Positions 46,569 through 57,505 of a stretch of DNA of 64,000 nt are shown one piece after another. This DNA comes from Trachythela sp. YZ-2020 (lineage: Eukaryota > Cnidaria > Anthozoa > Malacalcyonacea > Clavulariidae): assembly GCA_016169945.1 (NCBI GenBank), contig JADLSH010000140.1, positions 620,001 to 684,000 of the forward strand, in the 5' to 3' direction. Every line of letters starts with the position of its first letter. Position 1 is the stretch's first letter. The notes below the pieces were generated by a model. The model ran no database searches, was not told the origin of the DNA, and worked only from the letters and a program-made list of their open reading frames with translations. The position numbers were made by a program, and so were the translations under genes.

Positions 46569-46640
46569 AGATCTTCAGTGGAACCGGATAGAGCGTCTTG
46601 ACGATGGAATATTCTCTGGTCTTAAGAGTCTAACACATTT
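46569..46640 (+). CDS. LRR exon 2 of the host gene (partial)
   Basis: A 72-nt exon: after one leading base it reads DLQWNRIERLDDGIFSGL then KSLTHL, again one leucine-rich repeat (LxxNxIxxLxxGxFxGLxxLxxL). Acceptor AAATTTAG, donor GTAAGTTT. Same length and phase as 14918-14989, whose last two bases (CT) join the leading A here to give Leu. If no exon is missed between them, the intron is about 31.6 kb and holds three DNA elements and two LINEs. Confidence 0.85.
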
Positions 46641-47149
46641 GTAAGTTTACAAGATATTTAAAGTTAGGGACCATTCATTATTTATGTCTGCATGGGTGTC
46701 TTATCGAAGAGAATTGGAGCGGGTAACTCATTTATTCACCCACTTAAAAGCTGAGTAAAATAAATGGGAAATTTTCAAGAAGTACCAAGTATAGCTTGCA
46801 CATAAAGGTCGTATATGTAATAATTATCCCCTTGAGCTAGAATTATTTTCAGAGAATAGTGGGTTAAACACAACTTTCAATCTCAATCACTTTTTCATAC
46901 TTCAAAAACGTGATTGCTATAATGGTAACTGTTGCGATGTGTTTTTATTTCAAATTTTACGGTTCAGGGTCTGGTTGTACAAATATCGAGGACAGACCTA
47001 TCCAATGGGAGTAGCGATTATTTTCAAACTTTGTAAAACTGTCTGTAAGGATTTCAAACTACGGAAATAGAAGCCAACTCTATATCCCTAATCGTTGTTA
47101 TACTGTTCATTCAGCATTTAGAAAGTTAAAAACATTTTGGTTGCATTAC

Positions 47150-47370
47150 CGGCTTGTGAACATTACCCACGTAAATTCTTACTGGACAAAACCTATTGCG
47201 TTGACCATATTTTTACGCGACCACAGAACCACAGCAAGAATTCGACCAAGCAAGGATTTCAGACTACAGTGTGTTGGCGAACTCCAAAAGAGAGACTGAA
47301 ATCAGGAAAAAAAAAGGTGACATTTCGGCTAATCCAGACTCTCATCGCGTTATTTGAATCGTATAAGCGA
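47150..47370 (+). repeat. intron segment duplicated from after LRR exon 1
   Basis: Matches 15100-15330 in order (ACTGGACAAAACCTAT, CATATTTTTACGCGACC, AAGGATTTCAGAC, CCAGACTCTCATC). Confidence 0.75.
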
Positions 47371-47384
47371 TGAAATCTATTTCT

Positions 47385-48640
47385 TTTAATATCTTATCTT
47401 TCAGAAAGAAACTTATTTTATGAACATCTCTCTTTATTAAAATCTATCTTCAAATATTTTTTTTGAGAAAGTGTTACAAAACTGATTTTTCTTTTGTTCA
47501 CAAAAGCTTCGTAAGAAAAATTCTTATTAGAAAAAATCCTTATTTCAATCAAATTCGGCGAATACATTTTCTAAATATAAGAAAAATTCGACAAAAAGCC
47601 CTATAGGCCTACTTCATAAAATTTCATTAACAGAGTTTTTATAATTCAAGCATTTTTTCCGATACATAAAAAATTATTCTTTAGCAATTTTAAAATTTTC
47701 AAAGGTTATTTTTCCCTTGTTTGCACCCTCAAACAATCACCTATTAAATATTTTTGGTTGGTAGGAAAAACTAGGCCAAAATCTGTAAATATCGCTCGGA
47801 AATTCAAAAGCCGAGTTTACTCGCCCCAGATCTCATTTCTAATAACCGTGCGAATTCTAACGGATGCTCAAAAACAATTCTCACTTGTTCAACATCCCTG
47901 CAACAAAAATTGTAGTTTCCAACTTCTCGAGGTATGGCCAGCTTATTTGACTGTTATATGAGCTTAATCATTTTGGGACAACGTATTTATAAGCAGGATA
48001 TAGGAAGCGGAGTAACCCAGTTCCAGAGTATAGATGTTGAAATATCGAATATTAGTGTAGATTTATGCTGAGTTTGCTCTCCACACAGCTGCATCTATGC
48101 AACACTGAAAAAAGGTGAATTTACACTCAAATTCAGTGTAAGTAAACACCTATACTTGCCACTTATGGATTAGCAAAGTAGTCGAGAGACAAGGGCGCGC
48201 AGATATAATCTGGTTAACCTATTAAGACACTTTTCCCTGCAGAAGGCTCTTTTTCTCATAACTAAAATTGTCTGACATTACAGAGTAAAGTTTGGGATAC
48301 TTTACAATTTAATAGTTTTACTGGAGGTTCTTGATTATTTTCTTTAGTCGCAAACCGGATCGATCATATTATTCGTCAAAGGGAGATTCGTGCCCATGAA
48401 CCATTTAATATCTTATCTTTCAGAAAGAAACTTATTTTATGAAGATCCTTTTTTTAAATCTATCTTCAAATATTTTTTTTGAGAAGGTCGTACAAAACTG
48501 ATTTTTCTTTTGTTCGCAAAAGCTTCGTAAGAAAAATTCTTATGAGAAAAAATCCTTATTTCAATCAAATTCGGCGAATACATTTTCTAAATAATATTAT
48601 GAAAAATCTTTGACAAAAAGCCTAACAAAGTTTTTATAAT
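47385..48640 (+). repeat. direct repeat pair enclosing a unit B copy
   Basis: 47395-47600 and 48415-48610 are direct copies (CTTTCAGAAAGAAACTTATT, CTTCGTAAGAAAAATTCTTA, AATTCGGCGAATACATTTTC). Between them 47690-48410 matches the start of unit B at 39545-40280. Confidence 0.75.
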
Positions 48641-48999
48641 TCAAGTATAAGCAATGCATTTTCTTTATTGCGCATGCACAATTTTTTTAATGTGTACATG
48701 AAATTCTCCTTATGTCTTCCAATTTTGTTTCTACCTTTACTTATCCCAAGCACACTTATTCAAACACAATATACATGAATGCTGCAAGAACTGCGTGAAT
48801 TTTAAATCGATAAAAGAAATATTGAACTAAATAGTAATGAACGGATACACTGTAAGATAACAAAGATTGTGCGTTAGGATGCATTGCGACCAAACGGATT
48901 AATAGGCAAGTGGCATGAGGAAGTAATCTAGTTTAACCGGTTAAGACCACGACAGTTTCACCTTGACAAGAAAGATCATCTGCAAATAGAGCGCTGTGT
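48641..48999. other. no gene seen
   Basis: AT-rich spacer before repeat unit A. Confidence 0.4.
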
Positions 49000-49640
49000 T
49001 GCTCAATGAGTTACAATGACCCATGAATGTACAATGGCATATAATGCGTGACAATCTCTTGCATGCATTAAGGAGCAATATAATTCAACAGAGCAAATTG
49101 GATAATTTTTAAGCTTAATAGCGACATAGCGTTATAAAGCTTAATACGCTCTGCTTCATTATTTTCGTCAGTCGTACAGCAGATCATATTTTTTATCAAG
49201 GGAAGATTCATTAATATTGCCATAAAAAAGAAGAAAAATGCTGGATTAATTTCGAATTTCATGGGTCATATATGGCATTTGATTATGATGCAAGCAAACA
49301 TTGAACTAACACATCTGTTACTTGCAATATTAGGTATTGATACACCTATATAATTTTGAATATGTTGTAATATACTTGCTAAAGCACAGAAATAGTTCTT
49401 GCTATAGCACTCAGGAGCTGTTGACATGATTTTACAAAATAATATATACTTCAGATATGTTTATGCAATGACAGCTTTCCTGCAACATAAATTGTAATTT
49501 CCTAACTACCGCTGATTTCTCGCGGGCTGGCATGCTTGATGACTCTTATATGAGCTTTTTCATTTTGGGACCCCTATTTATAAACAGGATACCGGAAGCG
49601 GAGTAGTCCAGTTCCAAAATATAGATTTTGAGGTATAGAA
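49000..49640 (+). repeat. repeat unit A, third copy (uninterrupted)
   Basis: Corresponds to 3940-4263 joined to 13952-14470. Provides the empty site of the 9.7-kb element (GCAATATTAGGTATTGATACACC at about 49325) and lacks the 14.1-kb MITE. Confidence 0.8.
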
Positions 49641-49724
49641 TATTAGTGTAGATTCATGCTGAGTTGGTGTCCTCGTTGCTGCAAGCACATTTACACCAAA
49701 GCAGTTTAGAAGATCTTCAGAGGT

Positions 49725-49982
49725 GTTAGGTTATGCTCATAGGAGAATTGTTGGTAGATGGAATACTCGAACGGAAATTTATATACATTTTTATAGATCT
49801 AGCCAGGAGCAGTTGCGAAAAATGCAACTTAGGCCCTGTGGCAGGAATTGAACCTACGGTCCTGCGATTCCGGTGCAGCGCTCTAACCAACTGAGCTACA
49901 GAATCCAGTTGTTCGGCATTAAGCGCAAGTTCGGTATATAAGATGTGAGTGATGTCAGTATGTGGTATATGGGTAAATATGA
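49725..49982 (-). mobile_element. tRNA-derived SINE
   Basis: Minus strand. A pol III box A, TAGCTCAGTTGG, lies at 49898-49887 and a box B, GGTTCAATTCC, at 49854-49844, with tRNA-like spacing and a D-arm GTTAGAGC. The acceptor ends do not pair and the anticodon loop is imperfect, so it is a SINE head rather than a tRNA gene. The tail follows toward 49725. Confidence 0.65.
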
Positions 49983-50161
49983 AGATTTTTCTCGGCATCT
50001 CGTTCGATAGGATTAATAGTAGAAGGTGTATTACATGGAATGCTTGTACGAAAATTTATATACATTTTTATAAAAAGGTATATAAATTTCAGTTCGAATA
50101 TTCCATCTACTACCACCTTCTCTTATTAATCCTATCGAACGAGATGCCGAGAAAAATCTAT
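49983..50161. repeat. 179-bp hairpin element
   Basis: AGATTTTTCTCGGCATCTCG and its reverse complement close a long palindrome; inner arms include GATAGGATTAATAGTAGAAGGTG and ATATACATTTTTATA. The loop side resembles the SINE tail (GGAATACTCGAACGGAAATTTATA on one strand), so it probably arose from an inverted duplication of that tail. Confidence 0.65.
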
Positions 50162-50841
50162 GCTCATAGTGTAGATTTACACTGAGTTGAAGTCCATCTT
50201 GCCACAATCTCATTGACCTGAGGCTGAGTAGGTGTCAGTTGGGTAAAAGTGGGGCTTTTTGCGACGGGTGGAGCGGGTGGAGCGCCTTGCTCCACCCATG
50301 AGGTCATTCAGTGAGATTTTTCCCGCCATATTACGTCATCAGGGTGTGAGCACGGTGTGCGTACGTTGTGCGCACCATGTGCGTACTTAAGGTATTTATA
50401 TAATGTTATATTTGTAGGCTTATAAACGTTGATTTTCAAATATTGATGATTATAGTTCTCATAGCTTTCAAAGGAAGGATAAAAGGGGTTTTGATGAATA
50501 CGAATATGTATGCATTTTTCAGGCAAAACATTGAAGCGCGTCTAGTAATTAGCGCCATTTGACTGAAAGCATTAATTAACACACGGATTAACGTTTTAAA
50601 CAATTTATTTATAAAGTATAACAATTTTACACAAATAAACAGTTCCTAAACATATTGTCCAGGTTTTACGTTATTTTCTAGCTGCGATCGTTTGACTTTG
50701 TAAACTGTTCATCCTCTGTAAGCAGGAGTTTACATTTTGTCCCTTATGTTCCACCGACTTAACGTCCATGCAGGATTTTACACGCTTTACGTTTCTTGTT
50801 CGCAGGCTACAGCGGTACATTTTCGTAGTTCAGTACACCAA

Positions 50842-51129
50842 TTAAAATGTTAACCATTTATTTTTGTCTTTCTTTGTTTCCCAAGAGTTAGAATGTTTTC
50901 GTTTACTGGGCTGCCCATACTTTAATTTGGCCGCTCGTAAGTAAACATTAAATTTCCTTTCCATCTCTTCCTGCTGCTTTAACAAATAGGGGTTCCCTTG
51001 GGGTACCCTCGGGTTTCCCTGGGTGTTCCCTCGGGGTTTCCTTGGCGTTCCCTGGGGTTGCCTAGGGTTTCTGTAGGGGTTCTCTCGAGTTTCTCTCGGG
51101 TTTTTCTCGCGCCTTCGTATTTTTCTCAC
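50842..51129 (-). pseudogene. remnant reading frame with KRKHSNS tail (left arm)
   Basis: The minus frame has an Asn-Pro-Arg-rich low-complexity half (from the G-rich minisatellite) followed by LLKQQEEMERKFNVYLRAAK and QPSKRKHSNSWET. The mirror at 52325-52433 on + reads LKRQEEMERKFNVYLRGAK ... KRKHSNSGET then a stop. Conserved wording in both arms suggests the end of an old basic protein; function unknown. Confidence 0.4.
50990..51115 (-). repeat. GGGGTTCCCTC minisatellite (left arm)
   Basis: About ten 10-12-bp units such as GGGGTTCCCTC/CGGGTTTCCCT; the mirror array is at 52208-52300. G-rich on the + strand here. Confidence 0.8.
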
Positions 51130-52207
51130 GCGTCTTCGGAAAACGTTCGCATTTTTCTCATGCCTCTTCGCATTTAGTTCGCCTTTTTCTCATGCGTCTT
51201 CGCATTAAGTTCGCCTTTTGCTCATGCGTCTTCGCATTTAGTTTGCATTTTTCTCATCCGTCTTCTCATTTAGTTCGCATTTTGCTCATGCATCTTCGTA
51301 TTTTGCTCATGCCTCTTCGCATGAAGGCCCTTTGTGGCTCGATGGCCCGGAATATCTCAGCCTAGCTGACACTTAGTCTTAAGTTCGCATTCAGTTCAAG
51401 TGTCTTCGCATTAAGGTCTTTGTGGTCGTATGCGCCCTCGCATTTTGCTTAATTCACATTTATCCATTTTTCTTCGCATTCTTCGCATTAAGGTCCTTTG
51501 TGTCCCGGAAGCCCGATTGATTCCTATAGGATGCAAGGGTTGCTAATCAATCGGGCATCCGGGACACAAAGGGCCTTAATGCGAAGAATGCGAAGCAAAA
51601 TGCGAAAAATGCGAAGCAAAATGCGAAGGCGCATAGGGCCACAAAGGCCTTAATGCGAAGACACTTGAACAGAATGCGAACTTAAGGCTAAGTGTCAGCT
51701 AGGCTGAGATATTCCGGGCCATCGAGCCGCAAAAGGCCTTAATGCGAAGACGCATGAGAAAAATGCGAAAATGCATGAGCAAAATGCGAACTAAATGCGA
51801 AGATGCATGAGCAAAATGCGAACTTAATTTAATGCGAAGACGCATGAGAAAAATGCGAAGGCGCATTGGGCCACAAAGGCCTTAATGCGAAGACGCATGA
51901 AGAGAATGCGAACTTAAGACTAAGTGTCAGCTAGGCTGAGATATGCCGGGCAATCGAGCCACAAAAGGCCTTAATGCGAAGACGCATGAGAAAAATGCGA
52001 AGATGCATGAGCAAAATGGGAACTAAATGCCTTGAAGATGCATGAGAAAAATGCGAAGACGCATGAGAAAAGTGCGAACTAAATGCGAAGACGCATGAGC
52101 AACATGCGAACTTAATGCGAAGACGCATGAGAAAACGGCGAACTAAATGCGAAGACGGATGAGAAAAATGCGAACTTAATGCGAAGACGCATGAGAAAAA
52201 TACGAAG
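51116..52207. repeat. ATGCGAAGACGCATGAG satellite, both arms
   Basis: Dozens of ~20-30-bp units around ATGCGAAGACGCATGAGAAAA (reverse complement in the left arm). Each unit contains the small palindrome GCGAAGACGC/GCGTCTTCGC. Blocks AAGTGTCAGCTAGGCTGAGATAT and GCAATCGAGCCACAAA recur three times. Open frames across it are low complexity and not real genes. Confidence 0.85.
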
Positions 52208-53071
52208 GCGGGAGAGAAACCCGAGAGAACCCCTGCAGAACCTCGAGCGAACCCCGAGGAAACCCCGAGGGAACCCCAAGGTAACCCCGAGGGAACCCCT
52301 ATAATTAGAAAGTTTGGAAAATTTATTGAAGCGGCAGGAAGAGATGGAAAGAAAATTTAATGTTTACTTACGAGGCGCCAAATTAAAGCATGCACAGCCC
52401 AGTAAACGAAAACATTCTAACTCTGGGGAAACATAGAAAGACAAAAATAAATGGTTAACATTTTAATTGGTGTACTGGATTAACAGTTTACAAAGTCAAA
52501 CGATCGAGGCTAGAAAATAACGTAAAACCAGGACAATATGTTTAAGAACTGTTTATTTGTGTAGAATTGTTATACTTTATAAATAACTTGTTTAAAACGT
52601 TAATCTGTGTGTTAATTAATGCTTCCAGTCAAACGGCACTAATTACTAGACGCGTTTCAATGTTTTACCTTAAAAATGCATACATTTTCGTATTCGTCAA
52701 CCCCCCTTTATCCTTCCTTTGAAAGCCATGAAAACTGTGATCATCAATATTTGAAAATCAACGTTTATAAGCCTACAAATATAACATTATATAAATACCT
52801 TAAGTACGCACATGGTGCGCACACCGTACGCACACCCTGATAACGTCATATGGCGGGAAAAATCTCACTGAATGACGTCATGGTTGGAGCAAGAAGCTCC
52901 ACCCGCTCCACCCGTCGCAAAAGTCCCACTTTTACCCTACTGGTGTCCACACAGACACATCTGCGCAGTGAGAAAGGGGTATGTAAGGTCGGTTTTATTG
53001 ACTACGCCGGATTATTATTACAACGCGATAAAAAAACATATACGTAAAGTTTATTCGTTTCCTGAGACTAT

Positions 53072-53150
53072 ACAGAAGCTCCACCCACTCACCCGTCTTA
53101 AGTCCCTTTTACCCTACTGAGTGTCACACACATCTGCGTGCGTGAGAAGA
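53072..53150 (+). repeat. second partial copy of the element 3 right end
   Basis: AGAAGCTCCACCC..., TTTTACCCTACT, GTGTC and CACATCTGCG repeat 52890-52965 in the same order: a local tandem duplication of terminus plus flank. Confidence 0.75.
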
Positions 53151-53160
53151 GAAGAAGTAA

Positions 53161-53322
53161 GGCCCATTTGCACACTGCGCGCGCGATGGCTGGCACACGG
53201 GTAAAACTGTTCCCATTTTATCCGTTCCGTGCTGAATTCCGGTAGTCTCAGCACGGGTAAAGTGGCACGGGTAACATTTTTATCCGTGCCGTGCCAATAA
53301 TCGTGCGTAGTGTAAACGGGCC
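53161..53322. mobile_element. 162-bp MITE (GGCCC...GGGCC)
   Basis: Ends GGCCCATTTGCACACT and AGTGTAAACGGGCC, with inner inverted GGCACGG/CCGTGCC and ACGGGTAAA/TTTATCCGT blocks. No target duplication identified. Confidence 0.55.
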
Positions 53323-55869
53323 TGTGCACTCAAATTCAGTGTAAGTAAACTCCATATCGGTGTCCATCTTATGGATATAATCTGGTTAACTTATTAAAAC
53401 CATTAACATACGATACATTTCCTTGCAGAAGGTCTTTTTTCTGATTAATAAAATTGTCTGGCATGACAGAGTAAAGTTTGAGATACTTTACAGTTTAATA
53501 GGTTTACGGGACGTTCTTGATTATTTTTTTTAGTTTCACACCTGATCGATCATATTACTAGTCAAAGGGAGACTCTTGCCCATGACCCATTAAATTGATA
53601 TACTGGTTGGCATAAGCGAGAGTAAAACAAGTTGCATTAATCTGCAGAGAATGTCATGAGTTTTTCTGTCAAAAATGAATGGATTATGATGCAAGGAAAT
53701 GTTGAACAACAGAACACAAGGACTTGCAATATCAAGTAAAACACTTAGAAAATGACACAAGCAGTTCTTGCTATAACACTCAGGAACAGTTAATTACATG
53801 ATGCTTCCTTGTTTTCCTAGCTTGCATTGCTACGCCAATTTCTCAGTTCTAGTTTCCCTAATAATTTCTCATATACCCATCTAAACAGACTGAACTTTCA
53901 GTTAATGACCCAAGCTGTTGATATAAAACTATTCTAATAAAACGCAATTCAAATACAACATATTATGACAAACATCATCCCCACTCACGTCACACTTTAA
54001 GCTGCACTGATTCTGAACTGAATGCTCTGTATCTTGTTGCAGAGCCTTGCCAGGGGTAGCCAGTCCCGGCTGACGAACCTGCACACAAAAAACAATTGGA
54101 CAGTCTTATATAGCGATTTACAGCCATAAACGAACTCTGGAAGTTGTCAATATTTACAAGCGTAAACAAGCTCTGGAAGTTGCTGATATTTATACAGCCG
54201 TATTAAAACTCTGCAAGTTGTTCATAATTACAGACGTAAATTCTGTAAGTTAATAACACTCTGGAGTTGTTAATATTTACAGCCTTAAACTCTTAAACAG
54301 CCGAATACTAGCTCTGGAACTTTTGGTTTTCTTGCTTTGATTGTTCACTTGATGAAATACCGAAAATATAGCATTGATATTGAATAATAGGTTTAAATAG
54401 CTTTGAAAAAGAGCTTTAAAATTTAATGTAAATGCTATTTCCTTTTTAATGAATTTGCAAAGTTTTACAACAAGATTTATAGTTTTAAATAAGAACGAGA
54501 ACGAATTCTTTATATTATAACAACAAATATTTACCTTAAATCAAAAGAGCACCGTTGCACCACCTTTCATTGCTGCGCCAATTTTCCAGCTCCATTTTTC
54601 GCTACAGTTTCTCATATATCCGATTAAACACAATGAACTTTCAGTTAATGACCCAAGCTGTTGATATAGAACTATTTTCATCAAAAGCAATTCCAAAAGA
54701 ACATATTTTATTGGGAGAAGGGTTTCTGGGGTGTGAACCATCATCCCCACTCACGTCATACTCTAAGCTGCACTGATTCTGAACTGAATCCTCTGTAGGG
54801 GTCCCTGACGAACCTGAACCAACAAACAATTGAACAATCTTATATAGCGATTTACAGCCGGAAACGAACTCTGGAAGTTGTCAATATTTACAGCTATAAA
54901 CTAGCTCTGGAAGTTGTTAATATTTACACAGCCATATTAAAACTCTCCAAGTTGTTATTAATTACAGCGGTACGTAAATTCTGTAAGTTTATAACCCTCT
55001 GGAAGTTGTTAATATTTACACCCTTAGACTCTTAAACAGCCGAAAACTAGCACTGGAACTTTGAAAAATATAGCTTCAAACATCGCGTTTTTGCGTTTTT
55101 CTTTTTAATGAATTTACAAAGTTCTACAACAAGATTTATAGTTTTAAATAAGAACGAGGAATTAAATTATTCATATTATAATAACAAATATTTACCTTAA
55201 ATCAAAAGGGCACCCTTGTCCCCTTGCCACTATTTTCGGCGTCCCTGCACAATCGTATCTTGGACGAGGGATGGTCTATTTGGCGCGGATCGCGGGTCAT
55301 CATAGACAGGCGTGAGTACAATTTGAAATGCTAACGTGCAATTAGAAATTAGTCTGTCTCAACAGGAATTTGTTCAAGGGGGGGGGAGTTCGTTCGTGGG
55401 ATAGGCCCAAGAATAATAAGCCGAGGACTCTTGAGTCAAAATTTTCTGGAGAGAACGCCTGTCGACAATTATTGCGCCTTCAGCTCTCAACCTTCACTTC
55501 CCACTTTTCGCACCCTGGAGTTGCCATTGATGGAACAACATAAACTATATTCAAGTAATCTCTTTATATTATTGACAGAATTTGGAGAAATTGATTTTAT
55601 TGCAGTGATGAAAGCATCAGCGTTTGTTTTATATAATTGAAATATATCATACTGGCTGCTGCATCAGTCCCACCATAATTTATTAACTTGCTGACAGCAT
55701 TGAACAATCTTCTTGACGCCTTCCTTGGAATATTCTAGATATAACAGTCGAAAATAATTGACAGAATTTGGTCAGAGCTTCGCTTCATAAACATATGGTT
55801 CTAATTTAAAATATTTTACATTTTTAAATACATTTATTCGATTTCGCCGGGAAAACATTAGGGTATACG
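53323..55869 (+). repeat. repeat unit B, second copy with internal tandem duplication
   Basis: Corresponds to 39960-42160. The section with CTTTCAGTTAATGACCCAAG, the minisatellite and TATTTACCTTAAATCAAAAG is present twice (about 53880-54550 and 54590-55210). It ends in GGTATACGATAAAC, where the 55.9-kb transposon is inserted. Confidence 0.8.
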
Positions 55870-55875
55870 ATAAAC

Positions 55876-56215
55876 TACGGTGGCCCACAAGTGCAACATC
55901 AAATATTAAACGAAACATCAAATATTAAACGAAACATCAAATATTAAACGATCACATCAAATTAAAATTCATCACACCGAATTGAAATTCATCACACCGA
56001 ATTAAAATTCATCACACCAAATTAAAATTGATCACATCAAATTAAAATTCATCGCACCGAATTGAAATTCATCACACCGAATTAAAATTGATCACACCAA
56101 ATTAAAATTGATCACATTAAATTAAAATTCATCACACCGAATTAAAATTCATGACACCGAATTAAAATTCATCACACCGAATTGAAATTCATCACACGAA
56201 TTAAAATTCATCACA
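55876..56215 (+). repeat. left TIR with 20-bp tandem repeats
   Basis: Terminal GGTGGCCCACAAGTGCAAC, then three AACATCAAATATTAAACGA units, then about 13 units of AATTAAAATTCATCACACCG with variants. The right TIR (63115-63400) has the same order inverted. Tandem subterminal repeats are likely transposase-binding sites. Confidence 0.85.
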
Positions 56216-56297
56216 TATCTGTGTCAGCGGTTATTTCATAGCGCTACTTGTACTTCATAATATAACTAACTAATAATTTTCTGATGACCGTTCAAAC

Positions 56298-57505
56298 ATG
56301 GCGAATTGTGATACTTGCGAAGCAGAAGTGGCGCTCAGTGACAACTTTTGTTGTTCATGTGGCTGCCAACTTTCAAGTGAGACTGTTGCTTTGAAATATT
56401 ATTTTAAACAGGGATATGAATACAACGTGATCACAGAGTTTTTGTCCAAATTTCATGGAATTTCTATGCGTGTGCGAACCTTGAAGAACCGATTAAAGAC
56501 GCGTGGTCTGCGTAGAAGATCAATGGACTTTGATGAACAAGAAGTACGTGCACGAATTCGGCGAGAAATAGACGGCCCAGGAAGTATGTCTGGTTATCGG
56601 GGTATGTGGCACACTCTTCGCCGAGAAGGATTTATGGTACCTCGACAAAAAGTTGAAAATTTGTTAAAGGAATTAGATCCTGAAGGTTGTAAAACAAGAC
56701 GGGCTCATCGTCTAAAAAGAAGGGTTTATGTTAACCCAGGGCCAAACTATTGTTGGCATTTAGACGGCTATGACAAATTAAAAACATATGGGTTCCCCAT
56801 CCATGGGTGTATTGATGGTTTTAGCCGCAAGATGTTATGGTTGCAGTTATCAAGGTCAAACAACAACCCACGTGTTATCTTGAGATTCTTTTTGGATACT
56901 GTTAATGCCTATAATGGGTGCCCTAGAAAAATGAGAACAGATTATGGAACCGAAAACGGACTAGCTGCAGCTGCACTGTGCTATTTTACAGATAACGAAC
57001 AAGCACATATTTATGGCACATCCCAACATAATCAGAGAATTGAAGGATGGTGGTCCTATTTTAGAAGAAGCAGAGCCAACTGGTGGATAAATTTTTTTAA
57101 AGACTTAATTGAACGTGAAGTGCTAACTATACCGGAAATGATATCGAAATGGAGTGTTTGTGGTTCTGTTTTGCCGGCCTATTTCAACAGGACCTAGATC
57201 ATGTTAAAGACCACTGGAATACGCATTATATTCGAAGATCAAGGCATGAAACAGTTCCTGGGAGACCAGATGAATTATATCACCTTCCTGGAAGGCACAA
57301 CGCGCAAGATTTTTTACAGCCTGTCAATGCTCAACAACGACAACATGTCTTGGAAACTTATCCTGACACCCAAGAAGTAGATGCAAATTAATACGAGGCT
57401 TACTTCAAGTATGTAATGGATGAATGTGGTTTACGCCATCCTGACGATTGGAGAGAATGCTTAGAGTTATTTCGTAATTTAAAAAATCATGCAAATTGCC
57501 ACTAA
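56298..57505 (+). pseudogene. DDE integrase-core transposase, two breaks
   Basis: ATG 56298. N-terminal zinc ribbon C-x2-C...C-x-C (residues 4-23, CDTCEAE...CCSCGC), a helix-turn-helix-like part (LKNRLKTRGLRRR), HTH_21-like GPGSMSGYRGMWHTLRREG, then the rve core: D156 (WHLDGYDKL), D215 (RTDYGTEN), E249 (NQRIEGWW), i.e. DD33E, followed by WWINFFKDL. A 1-nt deletion near 57133 moves the frame; the correct continuation GNDIEMECLWFCFAGLFQQD, HWNTHYIRRSRHETVPGRP runs to a TAA at 57389-57391, and YEAYFKYVMDECGLRHPDDW follows to the true end at 57505. All three catalytic acids are present, but the protein is broken by one frameshift and one nonsense codon. Confidence 0.85.

Larger units (their letters stand above)
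50237..52941. mobile_element. Polinton-style element 3, 2.7-kb foldback
   Basis: Ends AGTTGGGTAAAAGTGGG and CCCACTTTTACCCTACT; GGTGTC flanks both sides exactly (50231-50236 and 52942-52947). Arms 50237-51520 and 51547-52941 fold back on each other around a centre at about 51533. Same AGT...ACT ends and 6-bp duplication as elements 1 and 2. Contents are minisatellites and a small remnant of a coding region; it shares noncoding segments with element 1 (ATTAACACACGGATTAACG at 50575). Non-autonomous. Confidence 0.85.

Noticed and set aside
49833..49906. A true tRNA gene on the minus strand
   Set aside because: Boxes A and B are good, but the 7-bp acceptor stem does not pair and the anticodon loop lacks the usual T before the anticodon; a SINE head fits better.
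50842..51129. Intact basic gene in the left arm of element 3
   Set aside because: Half is minisatellite translation, and the mirror copy ends earlier with different residues; kept only as a remnant.
51931..52128. Open frame rich in SSHFSHAS repeats on the minus strand
   Set aside because: It is a translation of the tandem satellite units; every frame across the array stays open by periodicity.
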